Positions 1-8,877 of a stretch of DNA of 64,000 nt are shown piece after piece (position 1 is the first letter of the stretch; each line of letters opens with the position of its first letter). The translations under genes and the position numbers were made by a program. The notes beneath the pieces were generated by a model. That model was not told where the DNA came from. It ran no database searches and worked only from the letters and a program-made list of their open reading frames with translations. The stretch is taken from positions 1 through 64,000 of the forward strand of contig NZ_JACIBY010000007.1 of the NCBI RefSeq assembly GCF_014195535.1, written 5' to 3'. The stretch is from Runella defluvii (GTDB taxonomy: Bacteria > Bacteroidota > Bacteroidia > Cytophagales > Spirosomataceae).

Positions 1-2586
1 AGCCCGACGTCCACTTTTACAGGTACGGCAGGCAGTAGTTACACACTTCGCTGGACGATAAGTAACAGTCCTTGTGTTGCTTCAACGGATGATGTGGCGG
101 TGACGTTTACGCAAAACCCAACTCCCCCAACAATTGGTACAATAACACAACCGACGTGTGCATTGGCAACGGGTAGCGTAGCGTTGAGTGGGTTACCATC
201 AAGTGGCACATGGACATTGACGCGTAATCCTGGGTCAGTAACTAGTACGGGAATGGGGGCTACTACGACAGTTTCAGGGTTGTCTTCAGGAACATACACG
301 TTTACAGTAATGAATGATGCAGGCTGTACTTCGGAGGCGAGTGTGGGTGCAGACATTGTTACTCCACCTAGTAACATAAGCATTACAACAGGAGCAAGCT
401 CGCCTATTTGTGCAGGAGCGACCTCCTTTACAATACCTTACACAGTCACGACGGGTACCCCAACAAGCTATTCGATTACGGGAGCAGGAATTACATCGGT
501 TACCAACGGCTCACTACCTTCAACGCCGATTGTGGTTAATTTGAGTGGCCCTGCGACGGGTAGTTCGATCATTTATACACTTGTCATGAGCAATGCTGGA
601 GGTTGTGTTTCGCCGAACGTTACAGGCAGTGTGGCCGTTCAAAACAAACCAACGATTACCCTAACTACGCTTCAACAAACCTTGAACGAGGGCAACAATC
701 CCGTTCTTTGCGACACCGATGCGAATCCTGAAAACGGTTTACAGTTTAATGTTACAGGTTTGTGTGTGGTGGGTAATCCCGTTTGGCGAGTTCAAGTAGG
801 CAGTGGTGCATGGAGCGGATGGTCGACAACAGCACCAGTTTCTCAATCATCTAATAACCAACCCCACCGCTACCAAGCGGCCTGTGATGCCAATTGTGCT
901 TCGACCTATTCGGGGGTAATAGAATTGACGATTAATTATCGTGCATCAATACCGCAAAATGTGTCAATGGTAGCTGACGGAACAACTATCCCAGCGGGGC
1001 AGTCGGCAACATTGTGTGATCAGGATGGTAATGCGTTGGTATTTAATGCGACTTGTGGAGCAGGTGAGGTGTTACTTTATTCGGTTGATGGAGGAGACTA
1101 TTCAACAACAATTCCTTCTCAGATTGTGGATGGAAACTTCCATAATTACCGCGTTCGTTGCCGTAAATCTGACGGGACACCTTCGTGTATTGAAACTGAG
1201 TCGGCGGTTATGAGATTAAAGTTGACAACGATAAGTATTACACCTACAGTGTCAATTACACCGCTTAACAGCTGTACACCTTCGGCTACGTTTACAGGAA
1301 GCACAACCTGCAGTAGCTTCACGACTTTGTGGTACAATGCGGTGACTAACCAAGCATTACCAAATTTGCCAACGACTCCACCGACAACCACTACATCGTA
1401 CTATGCTCGTTGTCAAAATGCTGAGGGTTGTTTGAGTACGCCTAGCAACACCGTTACTTACACAGTGTTACCTGTGAACGTGGCGCCGATTGTGACTGCA
1501 AGTGCAGAATCAGTTTGTACAGGCACGACGGTCACGATTTCGGCGAATTGTCCCGTAGGCAGTCAGACGTTTTGGAACACGGGTGTCACTGCACCAAGTT
1601 TTGAAGTAGCCTTCAACAACGTAACGAAGCAAACGTATTGGGCGAAGTGTCTTTTTGAAGGCGGTTGCCAAAGTGCGGAAAGTATTCACAAGGATATTTA
1701 TTGGAATGCTTTTGTAGTAACATTGATCAACATTGGCCAAAGCCAATCGGCGGTGAAACCTGCGAATGATAAGTCTTTGTGGAATAGTCAATTTATTACT
1801 AAAGATGGAGGTCCCGAATTGGAGCAAAGCACGCAAGGTAATCCGACGATTTATTTTACAGAAAACGTAAATAAAACTGCACCCCGTTATTGGACGATTC
1901 ATGCCGATGCTTGTGCTTTAGGAACAAATGGTTCGTTGACGTTTGATATGCGAGCAACGCCAGAAATGGGCGTGATTCGTTCGTTCAACACACATGAGAA
2001 CAACGCGCCTTACTTTATGTATGCTAACCGTGAAGGCTGGACTGAGTTATATGCACCTAACCACCCTGCTTATGGCTTCTATCAACTGAATGAACAGGGT
2101 CAAAATGTTTATGACGAAGGTTTGCCCAAAGGGTTGTACAAGCTTAGCGTTCGTTACTGGGATATGAAGGGTTGGGGAAGTATTTATCCAGCTACACGTC
2201 AAGCACAGGGTAATGTGTTAGCCTACCAAGAGTTTTGGTTCCGTATTGTTTCAAAAGATGGGCCAGGCCAAGGTGCGGCAAGGTCAGCCGTAAACGGTCA
2301 GCAGTTAGCAGACGGAGATATGTCATCAAATTCTACTTCTTTCGCGCAGGTAATGCCAAACCCAGTCACGAAAGTGATGCGTTTGGGTATTCAAGGTGCC
2401 AAAGGACAAGCTGTAAAAGCAGAACTGGTCGATGTGGCGGGTCGCTCAATGTTAGAGCGTAAATTTGTGCCAGAAACGCAATCACATCAAGAAGAGTTTG
2501 AGGTTGAGAAGCTGGTAGAAGGTATCTATTTCTTACGTGTAACCACCCCAGATAAGCAAGCAACGCTCAAAGTGGTGAAGTTCTAG
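1..2586 (+). CDS. Large secreted adhesin-like protein with T9SS C-terminal sorting domain, 5' end cut by window
   Basis: The frame is open from base 1, so the GTG at 94 is not the start and the gene continues upstream of the window; about 861 residues are visible. The N-terminal two thirds is Thr/Ser/Gly-rich with repeated Ig/PKD-like segments and many Cys residues, typical of Bacteroidota surface adhesins of the gliding/SprB kind. The last ~80 residues look like a type A T9SS sorting domain: an MPNPV motif, then VAGRSML and EGIYFLRV, ending in KVVKF. The protein is therefore expected to cross the outer membrane through the type IX system and be anchored or released at the surface. Ligand unknown. 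A strong bidirectional terminator follows 15 nt after the stop. High confidence for T9SS cargo, moderate for adhesin. Confidence 0.85.
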   Translation, partial: SPTSTFTGTAGSSYTLRWTISNSPCVASTDDVAVTFTQNPTPPTIGTITQPTCALATGSVALSGLPSSGTWTLTRNPGSVTSTGMGATTTVSGLSSGTYTFTVMNDAGCTSEASVGADIVTPPSNISITTGASSPICAGATSFTIPYTVTTGTPTSYSITGAGITSVTNGSLPSTPIVVNLSGPATGSSIIYTLVMSNAGGCVSPNVTGSVAVQNKPTITLTTLQQTLNEGNNPVLCDTDANPENGLQFNVTGLCVVGNPVWRVQVGSGAWSGWSTTAPVSQSSNNQPHRYQAACDANCASTYSGVIELTINYRASIPQNVSMVADGTTIPAGQSATLCDQDGNALVFNATCGAGEVLLYSVDGGDYSTTIPSQIVDGNFHNYRVRCRKSDGTPSCIETESAVMRLKLTTISITPTVSITPLNSCTPSATFTGSTTCSSFTTLWYNAVTNQALPNLPTTPPTTTTSYYARCQNAEGCLSTPSNTVTYTVLPVNVAPIVTASAESVCTGTTVTISANCPVGSQTFWNTGVTAPSFEVAFNNVTKQTYWAKCLFEGGCQSAESIHKDIYWNAFVVTLINIGQSQSAVKPANDKSLWNSQFITKDGGPELEQSTQGNPTIYFTENVNKTAPRYWTIHADACALGTNGSLTFDMRATPEMGVIRSFNTHENNAPYFMYANREGWTELYAPNHPAYGFYQLNEQGQNVYDEGLPKGLYKLSVRYWDMKGWGSIYPATRQAQGNVLAYQEFWFRIVSKDGPGQGAARSAVNGQQLADGDMSSNSTSFAQVMPNPVTKVMRLGIQGAKGQAVKAELVDVAGRSMLERKFVPETQSHQEEFEVEKLVEGIYFLRVTTPDKQATLKVVKF

Positions 2587-2600
2587 TTGAATAAATAGAA

Positions 2601-2650
2601 TCTATAAACAGAAAAGCCCCTGCTTCGGCAGGGGCTTTTCTGTTTATAGA
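2601..2650. terminator. Bidirectional terminator between convergent genes
   Basis: A perfect 23-bp inverted repeat (2601-2623 and 2628-2650) encloses a TTCG tetraloop. Its G+C-rich core is flanked by A/T runs on both sides, so it can work in both directions. It sits between the stop of the adhesin (2586) and the stop of the convergent MBL-rhodanese gene (2663). Confidence 0.93.
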
Positions 2651-2662
2651 TATATTGATGTA

Positions 2663-4081
2663 CTATAACAAGGTACTTGGACAAACATAATCTGAAACGG
2701 GGACTTTAGCTGTAGCTTTAATGGCGACAAACCCACCTGCTACGTCCACAAAATTATCCCAACCTCTGGATTTTAAAATTGACGCAGCCAGCATACTGCG
2801 GTATCCGCCTGCACAATGTAAAATAAAGGGTTTGTCTTTCGGAAATTCGGCTAAATGTTGGTTGATGGTATTTAATGGAATATTGGTGACACCCTCCACG
2901 TGTTCTGAATCAAATTCACTTTTTTTGCGCACATCAATCACAATCGGCTGCTGCGTCGTGAATTGTTCTGCAAACTCCTCAGCGGTGATTCTATCGACGG
3001 TTTCGATGTCTTTGTTGGCAGATTTCCAAGCGTTAAAGCCACCTTTGAGATACCCCAATGTGTTGTCATACCCTACCCGAGAAAGACGGATAATAGACTC
3101 CTCCTCGCGGCCTTCGTCGGTCACTAGCAAAATCTCTTGTTTTACGCCAGGAATCATTTCACCGACCCATTGGGCAAAACTACCGTCGATGCCAATATTG
3201 ATACTGTTAGGAATAAAGCCTTTGGCAAAGTCGGTTGCACTGCGGGTGTCGAGTACCAGTGCTTGGGTTTCATTGGCTGCCGTCTCAAATTCTTCAGCCG
3301 AAAGCGGACGTTTTCCGCGATCCATGATGTTATCCAAACTTTCGTAACCTTTGATGTTCATCAAAACGTTTTGCGGAAAATAGCCAGGAGGCGTTGTCAA
3401 TCCTGTCAATAAGGACGTGATAAATTCGTCTTTTGTCATGTCAGGACGAAGGGCATAATTAAACTTCTTCTGATTGCCGAGGGTGTCTGTTGTCTCTTTA
3501 CTCATCATTTTACCACAGGCACTACCTGCCCCGTGATTAGGATAAACGATGAGGTCGTCGCTGAGGGGCATGATTTTATTTCGTAACGAATCGAAAAGAT
3601 AACCAGCTAGTTTTTCTTCTGTCAAATCTGCAATGACGTGTTGTGCCAAATCAGGCCGACCAACGTCACCTATAAATAAGGTGTCTCCCGTAATCAGGCC
3701 ATGCTCCTTGCCATTTTCGTCGATGAGCAAATAGGTGGTGCTTTCCATGGTGTGCCCAGGCGTATGAATGACCTTCACGGTGCAGTCGCCAACCTGAAAA
3801 AGTTGGTTGTCTTCGGCAACAGTAGCTTCGTAGGCAGGTTTGGCAGTAGGGCCAAATACAATGGTCGCGCCCGTTTTTTTCATCAAATCTAAATGACCGC
3901 TGACAAAATCGGCGTGAAAGTGGGTTTCAAAAACGTATTTGATTTTGGCATTGTCTTTGGCCGCGCGGTCGATGTACGGCTGTACTTCGCGGAGGGGGTC
4001 AAAAATGGCTGCTTGGCCGTTGCTCTCCAAATAATAGGCCGCGTGGGCAATACATCCCGTGTAAATTTGCTCGATTTTCAT
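2663..4081 (-). CDS. MBL-fold metallo-hydrolase with two rhodanese domains (persulfide dioxygenase-like)
   Basis: 472 residues. Residues 1-250 form a metallo-beta-lactamase domain with the metal motif H54-F-H56-A-D58, a HTPGHT motif near residue 110 and GDTLFIGDVGRPDL, as in the persulfide dioxygenase/glyoxalase II group. Two rhodanese domains follow. The first (about 265-355) lacks the catalytic Cys: the loop reads TDEGREEE. The second (about 370-465) keeps the active-site loop CAGGYRS. Proteins of this architecture oxidise glutathione persulfide or related persulfides to sulfite in sulfide detoxification; the exact substrate is inferred. It converges on the adhesin gene and shares its terminator. 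A perfect -7 element lies 37 nt upstream. Cytoplasmic. Confidence 0.88.
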   Translation of the reverse strand: MKIEQIYTGCIAHAAYYLESNGQAAIFDPLREVQPYIDRAAKDNAKIKYVFETHFHADFVSGHLDLMKKTGATIVFGPTAKPAYEATVAEDNQLFQVGDCTVKVIHTPGHTMESTTYLLIDENGKEHGLITGDTLFIGDVGRPDLAQHVIADLTEEKLAGYLFDSLRNKIMPLSDDLIVYPNHGAGSACGKMMSKETTDTLGNQKKFNYALRPDMTKDEFITSLLTGLTTPPGYFPQNVLMNIKGYESLDNIMDRGKRPLSAEEFETAANETQALVLDTRSATDFAKGFIPNSINIGIDGSFAQWVGEMIPGVKQEILLVTDEGREEESIIRLSRVGYDNTLGYLKGGFNAWKSANKDIETVDRITAEEFAEQFTTQQPIVIDVRKKSEFDSEHVEGVTNIPLNTINQHLAEFPKDKPFILHCAGGYRSMLAASILKSRGWDNFVDVAGGFVAIKATAKVPVSDYVCPSTLL

Positions 4082-4118
4082 GTTAGTAAATGTGTTTTTG
4101 TGTTGTTAATTGTTGGAA

Positions 4119-4138
4119 CAAAAGTAGGGGGTTACCCC
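4119..4138 (-). promoter_or_regulatory. -7 element of the MBL-rhodanese gene with an overlapping small palindrome
   Basis: On the minus strand, TACTTTTG (4126-4119) matches TAnnTTTG exactly. No clear -33 TTTG is seen at the right distance. Just upstream lies GGGGTTACCCC (4128-4138), an 11-bp palindrome apart from its centre, positioned as an operator next to the -7 box would be. The -7 call is reasonable; an operator role is a guess. Confidence 0.45.
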
Positions 4139-4228
4139 ACGGCCTTTTGTAACATCTCTCACACACAAAAACTGATTGTCGTCAGCTTTTGCCATTGCCA
4201 TTGACAAGCGTTGAGTGCCCAAAAAGCC

Positions 4229-4260
4229 TTTGCAGAATGCTGCTACAATTCGTATTTTTG
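4229..4260 (+). promoter_or_regulatory. Bacteroidota-type promoter of recR
   Basis: TTTG at 4229-4232, a 20-nt spacer, and TATTTTTG at 4253-4260 match the sigma-ABfr consensus (TTTG / TAnnTTTG). The predicted transcription start falls a few bases downstream, about 20 nt before the recR ATG. Confidence 0.7.
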
Positions 4261-4284
4261 TAAAATATTCGTTTATAGCTCTAC

Positions 4285-4890
4285 ATGAATTTCCCCTCCA
4301 AACTGATCGAAGAAGCCGTTAGTGAAGTAGCCAAATTGCCTGGTATCGGAAAAAAAAGCGCGCTTCGTATTGTGTTACACATGCTCAAACGGCCAGAAAA
4401 AGATGTTCAAAGCTTGGCCACTGCTTTGGTGGCGGTGCGGACAAAAACGCAATACTGCAAACAGTGCCACAATATTTCGGATGATGAGCTCTGTGGGGTG
4501 TGCCTCAGTACCAAACGCGATCGTAGTATTTTGTGCGTTGTACAAGACAGTCGCGACGTTTTGGCCATTGAAAATACGGGGCAATTTAATGGGCTATATC
4601 ATGTACTAGGGGGGATAATTTCACCCCTAGAAGGGATAAGTCCGAGCGATTTGAACATAGAAAGTCTGCTTTCACGCCTACAAAGCAATACGGAGGTCAA
4701 AGAAATTATTTTGGCCCTTAGCCCCACCATGGAAGGCGATACTACTTCGTTTTATTTGCAGAAAAAATTGAAGCCTTTTGGCGTAAAAACCTCAACCATA
4801 GCGCGTGGCATCCCCATCGGAGGTGATTTGGAGTATGCCGACGAAATCACCCTCGGGCGCAGTATCGTAAGCCGTATTAACTACGATTAA
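4285..4890 (+). CDS. recR: Recombination mediator RecR
   Basis: 201 residues, the usual RecR length. It begins with a helix-hairpin-helix (LPGIGKKSALR, residues 18-28), followed by a Cys4 zinc finger (C58, C61, C70, C73) and a TOPRIM domain (VVQDSRDV to about residue 175), ending with ARGIPIGGDLEYAD and the C-terminal helix. RecR acts with RecO/RecF to load RecA at gaps and breaks. The ATG at 4285 follows a consensus promoter at the right distance. It is followed by the mini anti-sigma gene without an obvious terminator. Confidence 0.97.
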   Translation: MNFPSKLIEEAVSEVAKLPGIGKKSALRIVLHMLKRPEKDVQSLATALVAVRTKTQYCKQCHNISDDELCGVCLSTKRDRSILCVVQDSRDVLAIENTGQFNGLYHVLGGIISPLEGISPSDLNIESLLSRLQSNTEVKEIILALSPTMEGDTTSFYLQKKLKPFGVKTSTIARGIPIGGDLEYADEITLGRSIVSRINYD

Positions 4891-4998
4891 GACACACTTA
4901 AAAGTCTGTTTCTAAAATTTAGGTTTTTGTCAGTAGAATCGTGGAGTTGGTCGCTTATTTGGCAGTATTTATTCTTAGTTGAATTGCCAAAGTACCCG

Positions 4999-5376
4999 AT
5001 GAAAAATTTTGCTCAGTACACCGTTGAGGATTTTGCAGCAGAACCACTTTTTATAAAGTGGGTGCAGCAACCTGACGATATGGAATTGAGTAACTTCTGG
5101 CAAGTTTGGCTCAATAACCACCCCTACAAATCAGATGAAGTCGAAGAAGCACGGGCATTGGTAGGCCAATTGTCGGATGCATATATGGGTATGTCTGCCC
5201 AAGAGGTGCGTGGTCTTTGGAAGCGTGTGATTGAGACTGTAAACACCATTCCCGAAATTGACCCCCTCGATCAAGAAGTCAAACCTTTGGCTTCTGCCCT
5301 TTATTTTATTCGCTGGTTTATTGCCCTAGTGGTAGGGGTTGCTCTCCTTGGTTTGATTATCTGGAAAATTTCTTAG
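4999..5376 (+). CDS. Mini FecR-like anti-sigma protein: N-terminal sigma-binding region plus one membrane helix, no sensor domain
   Basis: The start is set at the ATG 4999 (125 residues) because the longer TTG frame from 4927 adds a non-conserved leader. Residues 1-50 (YTVEDFAAEPLFIKWVQQPD, then FWQVWLNNHP) align by eye with the start of the full FecR at 23663-24778 (YCLEDFVLDARFQQWVRYQQ, then FWEGYLAKNPH). A single membrane helix near residues 98-122 ends the protein, which stops two residues later. The periplasmic FecR and DUF4974 domains of a normal anti-sigma factor are absent. It lies directly upstream of a SusC/SusD pair. No partner sigma gene is adjacent. Role as a truncated or soluble-signal-independent anti-sigma factor is inferred. 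Confidence 0.65.
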   Translation: MKNFAQYTVEDFAAEPLFIKWVQQPDDMELSNFWQVWLNNHPYKSDEVEEARALVGQLSDAYMGMSAQEVRGLWKRVIETVNTIPEIDPLDQEVKPLASALYFIRWFIALVVGVALLGLIIWKIS

Positions 5377-5690
5377 AAACAAATTACATCGGCAAAAAAA
5401 GCCTATTGGTGTACTGAAATAACTTTTTGATATTAAAATAGTACAAAAATATAGTCGATTGTTCAAAGTGTAAATAAAGGTAATATGTCTGAAAAAATGA
5501 AATAAAACCAACTTTGAATTTGAAAACTACCATTTTGGCAACGTTCCCGATAACGTTTGCGTAGAATAATCTGGATAAAATATTGTCTGTTTTGAAGAGT
5601 AATCTTAAACTCGAACGTGTTTCAAACCTATTAGTAAATACAAAAACCCAAAATAATTCTATCTCCTACTTAAAATCACCTTGACAAATC
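5377..5690 (+). promoter_or_regulatory. Long leader region upstream of SusC with a palindromic operator candidate
   Basis: This 314-nt gap is AT-rich and contains no gene. The clearest structure is the inverted repeat 5538-5560: GCAACGTT, six bases (CCCGAT), AACGTTTGC. This resembles LacI-family operator half-sites. No perfect TAnnTTTG box is seen; CAACTTTG near 5508 is one base off. Expected to carry the promoter and control site of the SusC/SusD operon. Confidence 0.45.
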
Positions 5691-8600
5691 ATGAGGAAAA
5701 TTTCTATCTTGTGTAGTGTGTGGGCGGCGGCTGTGGTGCTTAGTGCATCAGGGGCAGAGGCCAAAACCCCACCAACGAATGGCAGTAGCGTGAGAGTAAC
5801 TGCAACTGTGAATGCAGATAAGACGGTGACAGGTAAGGTTGTGTCTTCCGAAGATAATACTGCAATCCCTGGCGTAAGTATTATCGTAAAAGGTACTACA
5901 ACTGGGACTAATACCGACGCTGATGGTAACTTTAAGCTGACTGTAAAAGACAATAGCGCTGTGTTGGTTTTTTCGGCCGTTGGTTTTGAAAAGCAAGAAA
6001 TCACCGTTGGAAACCGTACAACAATCAATGTGACGTTTGTGGTTGACCAAAAATCACTGACGGAAGTAGTCGTTGTGGGTTATGGTACGCAGAGAAAGAG
6101 CCAAATGACGGGGGCGATTTCGCAGGTAACGGCCAAACAACTTCAAGAGATGCCTATCACCAGTATCGGCCAGGCCATGCAAGGACGCGTAGCTGGGGTT
6201 GATGTATCTCAGTCAGGTTCGAGACCTGGGTCAGTTCCTAAAATTTTGATTCGTGGTCGTCGTTCGTTTAATGCTGGAAACGACCCACTTTATGTAGTTG
6301 ATGGGATTCCTCTTTCTGCGGGTTATGAAGACTTAAACCCAAGTGACGTGGCCTCAATGGAAGTATTGAAAGATGCTACGGCTACGGCTATCTACGGTGC
6401 CAGAGGTGCCAACGGGGTAGTACTTGTAACAACGAAAAGAGGCCCAGTGAAAGGAAAAACGACGGTAACATTTGATACGTACGGTGGGGTTTCTAAGCCA
6501 CTCGATAAGATTCAATTGTTTAGCGGGCCAGAATTTGCAGAATATGTTCGTGAAGCCTATCGTGCTACCAACGGTTATAAAGATGCTGCTGGAAATCCTG
6601 TTCCAACGGGTGTTGCTGATGCCGCAGCAGATGCCAAAGTGGCCGTTTTAGGTGGTGACCCTGCCGTAGCGAAAGGACTTGCCGCTGGTACAAATACAGA
6701 TTGGCAGGATTTGCTTTTAAGAAACGGAGCTATGCAAAACCACTCTCTAGGTGTACAAGGTGGAAATGATAGAACGCAGTTTTATATCTCGGGAGGTTAT
6801 TTTCAAGATAAAGGGATTACCGCTGGATTAGATTATACGCGTATTTCGTTGAGAGCTAATATCGACCATAGTGTTAACAAGTGGTTGAAGGTCGGTCTTT
6901 CTTCTTATACGATGTATAGTATCAGAAATGGCGAAAACTTAAACCCTTATGGTTTTACAATTCAGCAAAACCCATTGGCGCGTCCTTATGATGATAATGG
7001 AAACATCATCTTTTCTCCAACGAATGATGCCTTGTTGACCAACCCATTATCAGAGATTGTGCCAGGTGCTCAAATTGACAACACCAAAAAATATCGAATC
7101 TTCAATAGTATTTATGCAGAAGTGAAAATTATCGAAGGCTTGAAGTATCGTGTAAACTTTGGCCCAGATTTTACGATTTCACGTTGGGGACGTTTTATTG
7201 GTGCAGCTACCAATGCGCGTAAATTCGGAGATCCGCAAGCCTCTACACGCAATGACTTTGGTTTCAACTGGACATTGGAGAATATTGTAACGTACAATAA
7301 AACTTTCGCTCAAAAACACAACTTTGGTGCCACAGTACTTCAATCTATTCAAAGAGATAATTTTGAAAGATACACGACTGACGTACAGGGTGTTCCTGCT
7401 GAATCACAACAGTTTTATAACCTTGGAAACGCAGGGTCAGTATTGGGTGTAGGTAGTGGTTTGACTCAATGGACGATTAACTCGTACATGGCTCGTATCA
7501 ATTACGATTTTAACGATAAATACCTCTTGACGGCTACTATTCGTCGCGATGGTTCTAGCCGTTTCGGTGAAAATACGAAATATGGTAACTTCCCTGGAAT
7601 TGCATTGGGATGGAACATTAGCAATGAGCCTTTCTTGAAAGGGGTGACTTGGATTGATCTATTGAAACTTCGTGCAGGTTGGGGTAAAGTGGGTAACCAA
7701 GGGGTAGCACCTTACCAAACACAAGGGTTGTTGACAAGAACTGCTTATGCTTGGGGAACTACCGCAGCCTTTGGATACCGTCCAAATACCATCGGAAACC
7801 CTGACTTGAAATGGGAAACATCGGCTACTGCTAACATTGGGGTTGACTTTAGTTTCTTGAGAGGCCGTATCCAAGGTTCGTTGGAATTGTACGAAACAAA
7901 TACAACCGACTTACTATTGTCTGATCAGCTGCCAGGTTCAATTGGTTTTGGAGCCGTGACTCGTAACGTTGGTCAAACGCGTAACAAAGGAATTGAGTTA
8001 GGCTTTACGACTGTTAACGTAAATACTGCGGGTGGTTTCAAATGGACTACTGATTTCACATTTACCAAAAATAAAGAAGAGATTATCTCACTTTACAACG
8101 GAAAAGTGGATGACTTAGGTAACCGTTGGTTTATCGGACAGCCTTTGAACTCGTACTTTGACTATAAAAAGTTAGGTATTTGGCAATTAGAAGAAAAAGA
8201 AACTGCTGCTAAATTCTATCCAGGCGATAAAGCGAACCCACTTGGCGCAGGTGTAGGCCAAATAAAAGTACAAGATACGAATGGAGACGGTATCATCAAT
8301 GCTTTGGATAGGGTATTGCTCGGCTCGGATATTCCTAACTTTAGCGCAGGGTTTACAACACGCTTTTCTTACAAAGGATTTGATTTGTCAGCCTTCTTGT
8401 TCGGTCGTTTCGGTAATATGATTGTAAGTGGTTTCCACCAAGATAGAAACCAATTGGCTGGTCGTTATCAACAAATCAAAGTAGATTATTGGACACCAAA
8501 CAATCCAACGAATGAGTTCCCTCGTCCATTTAGTACCCAAGAATTCCCTCAGTACAATACTACATTGATTTATTTTGACGGAACATTCGTTAAATTAAGA

Positions 8601-8837
8601 AATGTTAACTTTGGGTACACGGTTCCACAAAGTGTTGCTAATAAATTGAAATTAGAGTCGCTACGTCTGTATGTGAGTATTCAACAGCCAAAAATCTGGT
8701 CTGAATACCGTAGCAAGTACAATGGTATCGACCCTGAAGCAACAATTACTTCATCGGGTAATGGTACAACATCGGTTAGCGCAAACGTTGTTCCTGCAAC
8801 GTCGGTTACAACGGTGGGTTTGAACGTTCGGTTCTAA
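5691..8837 (+). CDS. SusC/RagA-family TonB-linked outer membrane transporter
   Basis: 1048 residues. A signal peptide (1 to about 25) is followed by a carboxypeptidase-regulatory-like Ig domain (about 43-118: VTGKVVSSEDNTAIPGVSI), the LTEVVVVGYGTQRK segment that marks the SusC family, a plug domain (about 130-235, including the IRGRRSFN and LYVVDGIPL motifs), and a 22-strand-type barrel ending in NVRF. There is no STN signalling domain, so it is not itself a FecR-coupled receptor. It forms the channel for oligomer import with the SusD protein 40 nt downstream. Substrate is not predictable: no glycosidase, peptidase or sulfatase gene is in the operon. Confidence 0.95.
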   Translation: MRKISILCSVWAAAVVLSASGAEAKTPPTNGSSVRVTATVNADKTVTGKVVSSEDNTAIPGVSIIVKGTTTGTNTDADGNFKLTVKDNSAVLVFSAVGFEKQEITVGNRTTINVTFVVDQKSLTEVVVVGYGTQRKSQMTGAISQVTAKQLQEMPITSIGQAMQGRVAGVDVSQSGSRPGSVPKILIRGRRSFNAGNDPLYVVDGIPLSAGYEDLNPSDVASMEVLKDATATAIYGARGANGVVLVTTKRGPVKGKTTVTFDTYGGVSKPLDKIQLFSGPEFAEYVREAYRATNGYKDAAGNPVPTGVADAAADAKVAVLGGDPAVAKGLAAGTNTDWQDLLLRNGAMQNHSLGVQGGNDRTQFYISGGYFQDKGITAGLDYTRISLRANIDHSVNKWLKVGLSSYTMYSIRNGENLNPYGFTIQQNPLARPYDDNGNIIFSPTNDALLTNPLSEIVPGAQIDNTKKYRIFNSIYAEVKIIEGLKYRVNFGPDFTISRWGRFIGAATNARKFGDPQASTRNDFGFNWTLENIVTYNKTFAQKHNFGATVLQSIQRDNFERYTTDVQGVPAESQQFYNLGNAGSVLGVGSGLTQWTINSYMARINYDFNDKYLLTATIRRDGSSRFGENTKYGNFPGIALGWNISNEPFLKGVTWIDLLKLRAGWGKVGNQGVAPYQTQGLLTRTAYAWGTTAAFGYRPNTIGNPDLKWETSATANIGVDFSFLRGRIQGSLELYETNTTDLLLSDQLPGSIGFGAVTRNVGQTRNKGIELGFTTVNVNTAGGFKWTTDFTFTKNKEEIISLYNGKVDDLGNRWFIGQPLNSYFDYKKLGIWQLEEKETAAKFYPGDKANPLGAGVGQIKVQDTNGDGIINALDRVLLGSDIPNFSAGFTTRFSYKGFDLSAFLFGRFGNMIVSGFHQDRNQLAGRYQQIKVDYWTPNNPTNEFPRPFSTQEFPQYNTTLIYFDGTFVKLRNVNFGYTVPQSVANKLKLESLRLYVSIQQPKIWSEYRSKYNGIDPEATITSSGNGTTSVSANVVPATSVTTVGLNVRF

Positions 8838-8877
8838 TTTAGATTTTTAAACAAAGACTTTTAAAACATTCACGACA

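Noticed and set aside
94-96. GTG at 94 as the start of the first gene
   Set aside because: The same frame is open to base 1 and encodes the same repeat style, so the gene starts outside the window.
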